The position numbers and the translations under genes were made by a program. Below are positions 1 to 7,063 of a stretch of 64,000 bases of DNA, one piece after another. Origin of the DNA: Verrucomicrobiota bacterium (GTDB taxonomy: Bacteria; Verrucomicrobiota; Verrucomicrobiia; Chthoniobacterales; UBA10450); assembly GCA_003218375.1 (NCBI GenBank), contig QHNH01000022.1, forward strand, positions 62,001 to 126,000, given 5' to 3'. Within the stretch, counting starts at the first letter, position 1, and every line of letters begins with the position of its first letter. The notes beneath the pieces were generated by a model, which did not search any database, was not told where the DNA came from, and worked only from the letters and a program-made list of their open reading frames with translations.

Positions 1-760
1 TTACTCGCAACGAAACTACGGGTTCTCGCTCGAAACTCGAAAGGCGGTCGCTCCCTTCACCGCCGTGAGCCTCCAATACAGGATCGAGGTGATCGAGCTG
101 TTCAACGTCAACCCCGGTTCCTCGAGCCAGATTTTGCTCGAGCAAGGTCAGACCACCAAGAGCCAGATCACGGCCGGAATTTCCAACGACACGCGCGATA
201 ATCCTTTCCTGACCCGCACCGGGCATCGGGTCTCGTTAACGCCTTACTTCTCCGGCGGGTTCCTCGGGGGAACCGAGCAGATTGTCGGAGCGTCGCTGGA
301 TGCGCGGCAATATTTCCATCTCTGGAAGGATTCGATCCTGTTGTTCAGCGGCGAAGTCGCGTCAGTCGATACCTGGGGCGACGGGACGCGCGTGCGCATT
401 TATGACCGGCTCTTCCTCGGCGGGTCGAATGATCTGCGCGGATTCAATTTCCGGGACGTCAGCCCACGAGACATCAATGGCGAGCCTTTGGGCGGCCAAA
501 GCATGGCGGCCTTCACCATCGAGTACACCATGCCGATTATCGAAAAGGCCCGCTTCGCGGTCTTCTACGACACCGGCTTCGTGAATGCGGCTCCCTGGGA
601 TTTCTCTACCAACCACGTCGTCTCCGATGCCGGCGTCGGTTTGCGTCTCGATCTTCCCATCGGGCCGCTGCGGATCGACTATGGCATCCCGATCCAGAAG
701 AATGGCTTCAAGGACAGCGGCAGCGGGAAATTCAATTTCAGCGTCGGCTATCAATTTTGA
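1..760 (+). CDS. bamA: BamA outer-membrane assembly factor, C-terminal part (5' end outside window)
   Basis: The reading frame is open from the first bases (codons in phase with position 2) to TGA at 758-760, so this is the 3' part of a longer gene. The protein is rich in alternating beta strands. It carries the LRGF version of the (V/I)RGF loop-6 motif near 430-441 and ends in a barrel strand with a C-terminal phenylalanine (VGYQF), the usual outer-membrane insertion signal. In this family the barrel inserts beta-barrel proteins into the outer membrane. The next gene encodes an OmpH/Skp chaperone, the classical bamA-skp order, which supports the call. The POTRA domains would lie upstream of the window. 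Confidence 0.9.
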   Translation, partial: YSQRNYGFSLETRKAVAPFTAVSLQYRIEVIELFNVNPGSSSQILLEQGQTTKSQITAGISNDTRDNPFLTRTGHRVSLTPYFSGGFLGGTEQIVGASLDARQYFHLWKDSILLFSGEVASVDTWGDGTRVRIYDRLFLGGSNDLRGFNFRDVSPRDINGEPLGGQSMAAFTIEYTMPIIEKARFAVFYDTGFVNAAPWDFSTNHVVSDAGVGLRLDLPIGPLRIDYGIPIQKNGFKDSGSGKFNFSVGYQF

Positions 761-815
761 ACGAAGAAAGGGGGTTGCGGTCTAACCCCTTTCCTGCGAC
801 CTGTAACGCTTCGTT

Positions 816-1472
816 ATGAAAAAATTTCTTCTTCTCACGGTGGTTTTGGCCCTGGGTCTCCCGGCCGCAACCTATGCTCAAGGCACTCTTAAAGTCGGCA
901 CGGTCGATATGAACCGCGCCTTCAAGGAGTTCAATAAAACCAAGGACTCGGAGAAGAAAATCAACGACGCCAAGGACGCCGCGAAAAAGGAATACGACGA
1001 TCGCGCTGAGAACTACAAGAAGGCGCTGGAAGAAATCAACAAGCTCAGCCAACAGCTGGAAGCGCCCGCCTTGAGCCAGGATGCCAAGAGCGCCAAGGCC
1101 AAGGAGCGCGACGAGAAGATCGCGAACATAAAGAATATGGAGCGCGAGATCAATGACTTCCGCCAGACTCGCGAGCGGCAGTTACAGGAGCAGGCGATGC
1201 GGATGCGCGAAAACCTCGTCAAGGAAATTACCGACGTGATCATGGAGCGGGTGAAGGCCTCCGGTTACGACCTGGTTTTCGATAAATCCGGCCAGAGCAC
1301 GAACTTCATCGCGGTGCTGATGTATTCCAAGGACAGCATGGATTTCACGACCGACGTGATCACGGCGCTGAACAAGAGGCCGGTCACGACGACGACAACC
1401 GAGAAGCCGGCGACAAGCCCGGCGACGACCACGACCACCACTTCGCCCGCCGCCAGCCCGAAAAAGCCGTAA
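816..1472 (+). CDS. skp: OmpH/Skp family periplasmic chaperone
   Basis: 218 residues. An N-terminal signal peptide (MKKFLLLTVVLALGLPAATYA) is followed by a small beta segment (LKVGTVDMNRAF) and a long charged coiled coil from about residue 40 to 140, the 'tentacle' layout of Skp/OmpH, which holds unfolded outer-membrane proteins in the periplasm. The C-terminal 30 residues are a Thr/Pro/Ala-rich low-complexity tail that E. coli Skp lacks. It starts 55 bp after bamA on the same strand and is followed by a strong hairpin-T terminator, so bamA-skp probably ends a transcription unit here. Confidence 0.88.
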   Translation: MKKFLLLTVVLALGLPAATYAQGTLKVGTVDMNRAFKEFNKTKDSEKKINDAKDAAKKEYDDRAENYKKALEEINKLSQQLEAPALSQDAKSAKAKERDEKIANIKNMEREINDFRQTRERQLQEQAMRMRENLVKEITDVIMERVKASGYDLVFDKSGQSTNFIAVLMYSKDSMDFTTDVITALNKRPVTTTTTEKPATSPATTTTTTSPAASPKKP

Positions 1473-1498
1473 AACGGTCTTCAGTTTTTCTGCGAGAG

Positions 1499-1527
1499 AA
1501 CACGCGGCATCCCCGCGTGTTTTTTTC
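1499..1527 (+). terminator. Rho-independent terminator after skp
   Basis: A perfect 9-bp stem (AACACGCGG / CCGCGTGTT) with a 5-base loop is followed directly by a run of T. It lies 27 bp after the skp stop codon and closes the bamA-skp unit. Confidence 0.85.
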
Positions 1528-1590
1528 TTCCACTGCGATATGACGGCGGCGCTGGTAGTTTAGAACTCAAGGCCGCCGCCGGAGTTTTTT

Positions 1591-2406
1591 GTGAGAATGA
1601 TCATCACGCGAACAGGATTGCTGGCAGTCCTGTGGTTGTTGTTGCTGCCGGGGCACACGGTCGCCGCAGCCGGGTCCTGGGAATCGACTCTCACCGCGTC
1701 CTCGCCGCCATCATTCCCGAATCCGCGACCGATGCATGCGAAGTACGGTTTCGGTTGGAGCGGCTTCCCCTGCGCGACGGCCGAGATCCGCTTGAACAAA
1801 GCCGGCAACGAGCGGTTGCAACTCGAAGTCACCGCGCGGACCGCCGGTCTGGTTCGCGCGCTCTGGAAGTTCGACGCGACGCATACGTCGATGGTCAACG
1901 CCGGCTCTCTCCACCCGATTTCCGTCCGGCAGGTCGAAAACGATCGCGGTAAGAAAATCGTGACCGAGCTTTCGTTCGCTTCCGGCGGTGTCGTTTCCAA
2001 CATCACGGAAACGCCGGGGCCGGAAACAAAAATCCGCCGGTTCGATTTCCCGCACCTGTTCGATTTGCAATCGGCTTTGCTTTATCTGCGCAGCCAGTCG
2101 CTTCAAGAGCGCAGCGTCCAGCGGATTGTCGTTTTTTCCGCTACGGATCCTTATCTCGCCACGGTGACCGTGCTTGGCCGGGAGCGCGTCACCATCCCGG
2201 CGGGAACCTACAACGCCATCAAGTTCGATCTTCAACTCAACCGGATCAAAGACGGCCAGCTTCAGCCGCATCGGAAATTTCGCCGGGCCAACGTGTGGCT
2301 CTCCGACGATCCCGACCGGCTCCTCTTGAAAATCGAAGCGCAGGTTTTTATCGGCAGCGTGTTCTGCGAACTGCAGTCGGTCGATTTCGAAACGCCGAAG
2401 CCGTAA
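1591..2406 (+). CDS. Exported DUF3108 domain protein
   Basis: 271 residues with a cleavable signal peptide (hydrophobic residues 8-25, ending HTVAAAG). The mature part matches the DUF3108 pattern: an early YGFGWSGFPCATAEI-like strand, a central FDFPHLFDLQSALLYLRS segment, and a late strand pair with the TIPAGTYNAIKFD and DDPDRLLLKIEAQ motifs. Members are predicted periplasmic beta-rich proteins of unknown role, often near envelope genes. It stands alone between the skp terminator and a REP pair. Confidence 0.72.
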   Translation: MRMIITRTGLLAVLWLLLLPGHTVAAAGSWESTLTASSPPSFPNPRPMHAKYGFGWSGFPCATAEIRLNKAGNERLQLEVTARTAGLVRALWKFDATHTSMVNAGSLHPISVRQVENDRGKKIVTELSFASGGVVSNITETPGPETKIRRFDFPHLFDLQSALLYLRSQSLQERSVQRIVVFSATDPYLATVTVLGRERVTIPAGTYNAIKFDLQLNRIKDGQLQPHRKFRRANVWLSDDPDRLLLKIEAQVFIGSVFCELQSVDFETPKP

Positions 2407-2410
2407 TCTC

Positions 2411-2500
2411 TTCTGTAGCCGTCGCCCTGTGGGCGACGCGGGGAAAAACTTGGTGCATGGGTTTCGCCCCACGCTTCGCACAGCGAAGCGGCTCCAGAAG
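2411..2500. repeat. REP pair (BIME-like), family A copy 1
   Basis: Two facing hairpins. The left one is GTAG followed by a perfect 8-bp stem (CGTCGCCC, loop TGT). The right one is CTTCGCACAGCGAAG leading into the inverted foot, here GGCTCCAG instead of GGCTACAG. The outer ends read CTTCTGTAG. Other family A copies are at 6976-7058, 26418-26500, 30297-30380 and 58593-58678. It sits between convergent genes. Confidence 0.85.
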
Positions 2501-2515
2501 ACGATCGTTGGTCGC

Positions 2516-3259
2516 TCAGCGCGGAATGTAAATCCGATCGGGACCGATTCGTATCCGCGGCGGAAAGAGGCGGCGGTGAAATCGGCGAAAGCCGCTGGTC
2601 CGCTGTTGTTCGGGCAGCAGGCTGAGCGCCGCTAACGTTTCCACATCGAGCCGGCCGCTTGGCGCTAGGCCAAAGCGCGTCTGGTAATTGCGAAGCGCGA
2701 AATTCATCGCCGGTCCGTAAAGGCCGTCGATTTCATCGCGGTAAAATCCCTGGCGCATCAGGATGATTTGGGCGCGGCTGACGATATCTTGTTGCACCTG
2801 CGGCGGCGCGCTCTGGTAAGGGGTGTCCGCCAGGACTCCGGCACTTTCAACGCGGGGCTGGCGCGGCGGCTCAGGCGCTTCCTCCACTTCACTTTGTTCC
2901 TGCGGCGTCGAACGCAGGGCCGGGGTCGTCGTGGGCGCGGGAGTTTCCTCGAGGAATCCGGGAGGCGTTGGCCCCGGTGTCTGGGCCGGACGCTTCGCCG
3001 GTGTCACGGTCGGTTTTGAAGTAAGGCCGAGCGATCGCTGTGTCTCCGCATTCAGCTCGCCCGTGATCTGCAATCCGTTGCGAATCTGATAACGCCGGAT
3101 GGCGGCGGTCGTGTCGGCATCTTTTTTGCCGTTGATCTCGCCATAGTAAAACCCGCCGTCCTTCAGTTTTTGCTGCGCCGATTCCATCGCCGTGTCGGCC
3201 AAAGCTGTGGACCAGACGGCGAAAAAAAGGAGAGCTGTGACGAGAAACTTGCGGTTCAT
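2516..3259 (-). CDS. Secreted protein with two peptidoglycan-binding (PG_binding_1) domains
   Basis: The start at 3259 gives 247 residues with a signal peptide directly at the N-terminus (MNRKFLVTALLFFAVWSTALA). An upstream in-frame ATG at 3301 overlaps the amidase stop and would add 14 residues before it. Two peptidoglycan-binding repeats are visible: residues about 27-75 (LKDGGFYYGEINGKKDADTT, then IRRYQIRNGL) and about 155-205 (MRQGFYRDEIDGLYGPAM, then LRNYQTRFGL). A Pro/Thr-rich linker separates them. It has no catalytic domain of its own. It lies directly downstream of an amidase with touching reading frames, so the two probably act together on the cell wall. Confidence 0.8.
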   Translation of the reverse strand: MNRKFLVTALLFFAVWSTALADTAMESAQQKLKDGGFYYGEINGKKDADTTAAIRRYQIRNGLQITGELNAETQRSLGLTSKPTVTPAKRPAQTPGPTPPGFLEETPAPTTTPALRSTPQEQSEVEEAPEPPRQPRVESAGVLADTPYQSAPPQVQQDIVSRAQIILMRQGFYRDEIDGLYGPAMNFALRNYQTRFGLAPSGRLDVETLAALSLLPEQQRTSGFRRFHRRLFPPRIRIGPDRIYIPR

Positions 3260-3297
3260 CGGGAATCCCATCTTGGACGCCTGGCGGTGGCCGCTAT

Positions 3298-4101
3298 TCA
3301 TCGCGAGGGAAGATCCACCGCGAGCGGCGTGTGCTTGTCCAGCAGGGTGTCGCGATACTGCAGAATTCCTTGCGCGATTCCGGCGGCCATTTGTTCCCGA
3401 TATTCGGCATTCGCGAGTTTGACCGCGTCGTCTTTGTTCGTCAGGAATCCGCCTTCCACCAGGACGGCGGGGTGATGGACATTCGCGATGACAAAAAATT
3501 GCTGTGGCCGGGTGCCGCGATTCGTCGCCTGGGTGTTCGCCACGAGCGACTCCTGGATGAACGTCGCCAGGCTTTGGCTCTCAATGTTGGGCGGCTCGGA
3601 AGAAGTGCGCTGCAAGAAAGGCAGCCACGAGGCGATGCGCTCCGGAAGCGAAACTGGATGCGCCGCATAATAAGTCTCGATTCCGGTCGCCGCGCTCCGG
3701 CCGGCTTCGTCGAAATGAATGCTCACGAAAACAGATTCCGACTGGCTGTTCGCGATCGTGGCCCGGTCCGCAAGCGAAACATAGGTATCATTCGCACGAG
3801 TCATCACGGTGACGAGACCCCGATCCTGCAGATGGCGCTCAATGCGATGGGCCACATCAAGGGTGAGTTCTTTTTCCACCAGGCCCGATTTCGTCGTTCC
3901 GGAATCCTGGCCGCCGTGACCGGGATCGATCACAACGACCGCGAACGGCGCCGTTGGTGGCGGGGGCAATTCGAGCCGCGTTAGAGATCGGGGAGGGGCC
4001 GTGAGTTGCAGCCAAATGAACGACACGGCCATAAGCAAAAGGCCGAGCCAGGCGAGGAGGGATCGCTCGCTTGTGCGTGCGCGCGGATTTCGCCGGAACA
4101 T
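3298..4101 (-). CDS. N-acetylmuramoyl-L-alanine amidase, Amidase_3 family
   Basis: 267 residues with one N-terminal membrane segment (LLAWLGLLLMAVSFIWLQL), a likely anchor or uncleaved signal. The catalytic domain has the zinc-ligand motifs of the AmiC/CwlM family: DPGHGG, the glutamate in GLVEKEL, HFD in VSIHFDE, and the late VEGGFLTN with the catalytic glutamate. It should cleave the amide bond between MurNAc and L-alanine in the periplasm. It starts only 15 bp after the prcA stop and overlaps the next frame by ATGA, so it may be transcribed with the proteasome genes. Confidence 0.9.
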   Translation of the reverse strand: MFRRNPRARTSERSLLAWLGLLLMAVSFIWLQLTAPPRSLTRLELPPPPTAPFAVVVIDPGHGGQDSGTTKSGLVEKELTLDVAHRIERHLQDRGLVTVMTRANDTYVSLADRATIANSQSESVFVSIHFDEAGRSAATGIETYYAAHPVSLPERIASWLPFLQRTSSEPPNIESQSLATFIQESLVANTQATNRGTRPQQFFVIANVHHPAVLVEGGFLTNKDDAVKLANAEYREQMAAGIAQGILQYRDTLLDKHTPLAVDLPSR

Positions 4102-4116
4102 AATTTCATGCGGAGC

Positions 4117-4896
4117 CTAATCGCCGAGGGCCGATCGAATCTCCGGTTCGGTCAAGGCACGATAACGAATCGCCGTTTTATCATCGCGATCAAGGACCGC
4201 CGCTTCGATGCCCGCCGCGCGTAATCGCTCTTTTCGTTCCGTCACGATTTTATCCCGCGCGGGCAATTCTTTCACTCCGGCATCGCCCAGCGCCAGGTGG
4301 CCGACGGTCCACGCATCGAGAGCCAGCTTGAGCGCGCGTTCGAAAGTAGCGCCGGCGGAATGTTCGGCCGCCAGATAGTTCTCCATCAATTCTGTCGATG
4401 GCCGCGTCCCGCTTAGCACGCCAAAATCCTGCCGGGTCTGCGCGAACGTGGCGCTGTTCGTCGCGATGGCGCCGTCGTAATCGAGCCGGAGAAATAAATC
4501 GTTTTCCTGTTTCGCGCCGATCTCGGCAAACAAAAGCCGCGCCAGATACGGTGCGCCGTAGACTTGCTCGAACGCCGTCTTCAAGACCGGGCTCAGTGAA
4601 TAATGCGCGAGCCGCCGCAGCGACACGTCCGCCGCCGAACGCGTGAATCCTTCGGTGCTCGCCAGCTCGATCGCCGTCATCCGCAGCCGCTCGATGTCGC
4701 CTGGGTGCCCGATCGCGCCCATCGCGATGCGATCGTAAATCTCGAAAAGCTTCTGGCGGGTTTTCCCGAGCGTCAGGAACAAAATTCCGTCCCGGTATCC
4801 GAGCACGACGATCGGACTGCCCGTCGCAAGCTGGGTCTCGATGTATTCCGCGCGGTTCGCGATCGCTTCGACCCAACGATATGGCTCTTCGATCAT
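4117..4896 (-). CDS. prcA: 20S proteasome alpha subunit (PrcA-like)
   Basis: 259 residues, close to the 248 of mycobacterial PrcA. The fold markers are the early strand pair SPIVVLGYRDGILFLTLG, then KLFEIYDRIAMGAIGHPGDIERLR, corresponding to the ELYDR..G..G.FNE..NLR segment of PrcA, and a late VAVLD-like strand (IEAAVLDRD). It lacks an N-terminal threonine, as expected for the non-catalytic gate-forming alpha ring. The ATG overlaps the prcB stop (ATGA), which implies translational coupling and equal stoichiometry. The C-terminal tail is charged (EPEIRSALGD). No proteasomal ATPase lies in the window. Confidence 0.9.
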   Translation of the reverse strand: MIEEPYRWVEAIANRAEYIETQLATGSPIVVLGYRDGILFLTLGKTRQKLFEIYDRIAMGAIGHPGDIERLRMTAIELASTEGFTRSAADVSLRRLAHYSLSPVLKTAFEQVYGAPYLARLLFAEIGAKQENDLFLRLDYDGAIATNSATFAQTRQDFGVLSGTRPSTELMENYLAAEHSAGATFERALKLALDAWTVGHLALGDAGVKELPARDKIVTERKERLRAAGIEAAVLDRDDKTAIRYRALTEPEIRSALGD

Positions 4897-5693
4897 GCGA
4901 CGCTCCGTTTGAACACCGCCGCGATCCGTTTCTCGGGCAACGTCGCGATTCCGTCGCGCGAAACGACCTTGATCACCGGGAAGATTTTCGCGTCGCGATC
5001 CACGCCGCCGGTCGCCGTGTCCGATTCGGCGGCGGTGTCGAGCGCGCGCAACGCCACCGTTACCGCTTCGTCCTCGGTCAATTTCACGAGCGGCTTTTTC
5101 CCCCAGTTGTTTTCGTAATAAAGAATTCCGCGCACCGCGGGGGAACCGGAGCCGGTTGCCGCATAATCCGTCACCTCGAATTGCGCGCCCATCGCGTCGT
5201 AAAAATAAAGGCGCGCGGCCGGGTCCGAACCGGAATCGTAAGTGGCGAAAATCGGAACGACGATGCCCGCGCCCTGGAGGACAAATCCGAAATTATCGCG
5301 CAGCAGTTTCGAAAGCGCGCGCACCTTGCCGTCCACGCTCATCTCCTGCAATTGGGTGCGCCGGAAAAACTGGAACGAATGCTCGAGGACGCGCGCCATT
5401 TCCCACGCGGTCGCCGGCACGCCCGCGATCGCCATGATGGAATGGCGGTCGATCTCGAGCACTTTGTCCGCGCGATCGTAAACGACGGTGTTGCCGGCGG
5501 TGGCGCGGCGGTCGCCTGCCACCAGCACGCCGCCCTGGAATTTGAAGGCGAGGATGGTGGTCGCCTGGGTGAGGGGAATATCAGTGGGCAGCGATGCTGT
5601 CGGAGTCATAGGACCGATAGGACCTATGTGACCTATTCGCCGCAGTAACCCCACGAAATCATCGGAGCCAGCTCCGCCGCCGGGCGCGTCCAT
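4893..5693 (-). CDS. prcB: 20S proteasome beta subunit (PrcB-like), Thr protease with propeptide
   Basis: From the ATG at 5693 the product has 266 residues; a GTG one codon earlier at 5696 is an alternative. A propeptide of about 44 residues precedes the mature start TTILAFKFQGG. Counting that first Thr as 1, Asp17 (AGDRR), Lys33 (RADKV) and Gly47 (IAG) fall exactly at the conserved catalytic positions, so the subunit should be active after self-cleavage. Later motifs SGSPAVRGILY and DSATGGVDRD match bacterial PrcB. Its ATG shares a base with the UBact stop (TGATG), and it overlaps prcA downstream. The propeptide contains a 9-bp-period repeat encoding IGH-IGP-IGP. Confidence 0.94.
   Translation of the reverse strand: MDAPGGGAGSDDFVGLLRRIGHIGPIGPMTPTASLPTDIPLTQATTILAFKFQGGVLVAGDRRATAGNTVVYDRADKVLEIDRHSIMAIAGVPATAWEMARVLEHSFQFFRRTQLQEMSVDGKVRALSKLLRDNFGFVLQGAGIVVPIFATYDSGSDPAARLYFYDAMGAQFEVTDYAATGSGSPAVRGILYYENNWGKKPLVKLTEDEAVTVALRALDTAAESDTATGGVDRDAKIFPVIKVVSRDGIATLPEKRIAAVFKRSVA
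5604..5636. repeat. 9-bp minisatellite inside the prcB propeptide
   Basis: On the coding strand the units ATAGGTCAC, ATAGGTCCT, ATCGGTCCT and a decayed ATGACTCC follow one another in frame, encoding IGH IGP IGP M. A related block lies at 27564-27596 in an unrelated gene and a remnant (CTATAGGTCAT) at 40810-40820 between genes, so this looks like a dispersed sequence and not part of the protease fold. Confidence 0.6.
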
Positions 5694-5863
5694 CACTGGC
5701 CAGTGCGTTGGCGGTAACGCTTCGACTGGTTCGGGTCCACCTTGCGCATCTTTTTCAACAGGTCCCGCGTATCCGGCCGCGAGATGTCGGGCGGCCTGGG
5801 ACCATCGCCATCCCCCTGCTTCGGCCCCCAGGGCATGGGCGGCTTTTGCACGCGCTCAGGCAT
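5693..5863 (-). CDS. ubact: UBact-type prokaryotic ubiquitin-like protein (Pup-like tag)
   Basis: 56 residues, start ATG at 5863 (MPERVQKPPMPWG). The N-terminal half is Pro/Gly/Asp-rich and probably disordered. The C-terminal half carries RPDTRDLLKKMRKVDP and ends RYRQRTGQ. This layout is that of UBact, the Pup-like modifier reported from Gram-negative proteasome-bearing bacteria including Verrucomicrobia. The terminal Gly-Gln resembles Pup of mycobacteria, where Gln must be deamidated to Glu before ligation to lysines. The stop overlaps the prcB start (TGATG), so tag and protease are co-expressed. No ligase (PafA) or deamidase (Dop) gene is in the window. The identification is from remembered family features, not a database search. 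Confidence 0.86.
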   Translation of the reverse strand: MPERVQKPPMPWGPKQGDGDGPRPPDISRPDTRDLLKKMRKVDPNQSKRYRQRTGQ

Positions 5864-5956
5864 GCGAAAAAGGTTAGGGATAATTCCTTGAAAGGCAAGC
5901 TGGCCGGGCGCCGCCACGCTTGCCTCACCCTTGCGCAAGTGCCAAAATGCCAGCCC
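5864..5956. promoter_or_regulatory. Divergent intergenic region between ubact and the LysM gene, with an inverted repeat
   Basis: This is the only gap from which the ubact-prcB-prcA unit can be transcribed. It contains an 8-bp inverted repeat, AGGCAAGC (5893-5900) and GCTTGCCT (5918-5925), 17 bp apart. That could be an operator or a hairpin. No convincing -35/-10 pair is visible on either strand. Confidence 0.35.
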
Positions 5957-6430
5957 ATGCCTCGCCTTGCCGTTGCCTTGTTGACTCTGCTCAGCGCCTT
6001 GATGCTTGGCGCGAACGCATCCGCGCAAACCTTCGCCGGCAATGACAAGACCGAAAAAATGCTCGAGGCCTTGAGCAAAAAAATCGACGAGCAGAACGCG
6101 AAGATCGATACCCTCTCGCAGCAGATCCTGAAATTGGAACAACAAGTCTCCAAGTTCCGCCCCGGCATAATGATCGGCGAAACGCCATCCCCATCGCCCG
6201 GCAGCAATGCCACCGCCGAAGCGCCGAAGCCGACCCAGCAATCGGGCAACAGCCATGTCGTCGCGAAAGGCGAGACCCTCACCTCGATCGCGAAGATGCA
6301 CAAAGTCACTGTCGAAGAATTGCAGAAATTCAACCACATCGAGAACGACCGGAAGTTGCAGATCGGCCAGACGATCATGATTCCGCCCTCCGCGAGTTCT
6401 CCGGGCGCTTCAACAACGCCGAACGGATAA
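5957..6430 (+). CDS. Secreted LysM-domain protein with N-terminal coiled coil
   Basis: 157 residues from the ATG at 5957. Longer versions starting upstream run through the ubact gene on the other strand and lack a signal peptide. A signal peptide (MPRLAVALLTLLSALMLGANASAQ) is followed by a heptad-like helix (about 28-65, KKIDEQNAKIDTLSQQILKL), a Pro/Ser-rich linker, and one LysM domain at about 98-142 (HVVAKGETLTSIAKMHKVTV, then LQIGQTIMIP). LysM binds GlcNAc-containing glycans, so a periplasmic peptidoglycan-binding role is likely. The stop overlaps the next start (TAATG). Confidence 0.82.
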   Translation: MPRLAVALLTLLSALMLGANASAQTFAGNDKTEKMLEALSKKIDEQNAKIDTLSQQILKLEQQVSKFRPGIMIGETPSPSPGSNATAEAPKPTQQSGNSHVVAKGETLTSIAKMHKVTVEELQKFNHIENDRKLQIGQTIMIPPSASSPGASTTPNG

Positions 6431-6984
6431 TGGAGGCGGCGGCCGGGCAGGATTGGTTCCTCCGCAAGCACGAGGAGGGCAGCATCTTCGGCCCGCTCCC
6501 GTTCGCGCAGCTCGCCCGCTGGGCTTCTTCCGCCCAGGTCGCGCCGCACGACGCTGTCTCGACCGATCAACTCACCTGGACGAAAGCGCCGATGCTCCCC
6601 GAGCTGGGAATGGATTGGCTGGTCGAGGTGACAACGGAACGCTTTTACGGTCCGACCACGCTCGGCGCGATCCAGGAGTTCATGCGCCTGGGCGAGATCA
6701 ATGGCGAAACGTTCGTGATCAATACCAGCGACGGCTCGCGCCGGCGCGTGAACGAAATGCCGCTCGTCCTTTCGCAAAATGCGGAGGCCGCCACCGCGGA
6801 GGACATTTCTTCCTTCGAACCCGCTGCCGCGGGAATGGCGATCGATGTCCGGGATCGGATCCGCGATCTCGAGCAAAGTTTACTCGAAGAACGCCGTGCC
6901 CTGCAGGAAGCCGAGGAACGTTACCGCGTCCTCGAACTGAAATACCAGGCACTGGCTCAGCGCGTGTCGCCGCCGCTTCTGTAG
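6430..6984 (+). CDS. GYF_2-domain protein with C-terminal coiled coil
   Basis: 184 residues without a signal peptide. Residues about 8-60 (WFLRKHEEGSIFGPLPFAQL, then LTWTKAPMLPELG) match the GYF_2 (DUF4339) pattern, and a second related segment follows (RFYGPTTLGAIQEFMRLGEI). The last 45 residues form a charged coiled coil (RDRIRDLEQSLLEERRALQE). Such domains are thought to bind proline-rich peptides; the partner is unknown. It is translationally coupled to the LysM gene. The last codons CTT CTG TAG belong to the REP element beginning at 6976. Confidence 0.7.
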   Translation: MEAAAGQDWFLRKHEEGSIFGPLPFAQLARWASSAQVAPHDAVSTDQLTWTKAPMLPELGMDWLVEVTTERFYGPTTLGAIQEFMRLGEINGETFVINTSDGSRRRVNEMPLVLSQNAEAATAEDISSFEPAAAGMAIDVRDRIRDLEQSLLEERRALQEAEERYRVLELKYQALAQRVSPPLL

Positions 6985-7058
6985 CCGCTTCGCTATGCGA
7001 AGCGTGGGGGGCGGCCGCCTTTTCGCTCACGCTTCGCACAGCGAAGCGGCTACAGAAG
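6976..7058. repeat. REP pair, family A copy 2
   Basis: CTTCTGTAG, then stem CGCTTCGC-TAT-GCGAAGCG, about 20 bp of spacer, then the mirror hairpin GCTTCGCACAGCGAAGC ending GGCTACAGAAG. The TAG of the left foot is the stop codon of the GYF gene. It separates convergent genes. Confidence 0.87.
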
Positions 7059-7063
7059 ACATC

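Noticed and set aside
5708-5956. N-terminal extension of the LysM protein
   Set aside because: It overlaps ubact on the opposite strand and would bury the clear signal peptide that begins at 5957.
5864-6337. Longer version of the UBact frame reaching upstream to 6337
   Set aside because: The upstream residues run antisense through the LysM gene and show no family character; the ATG at 5863 gives the known UBact length.
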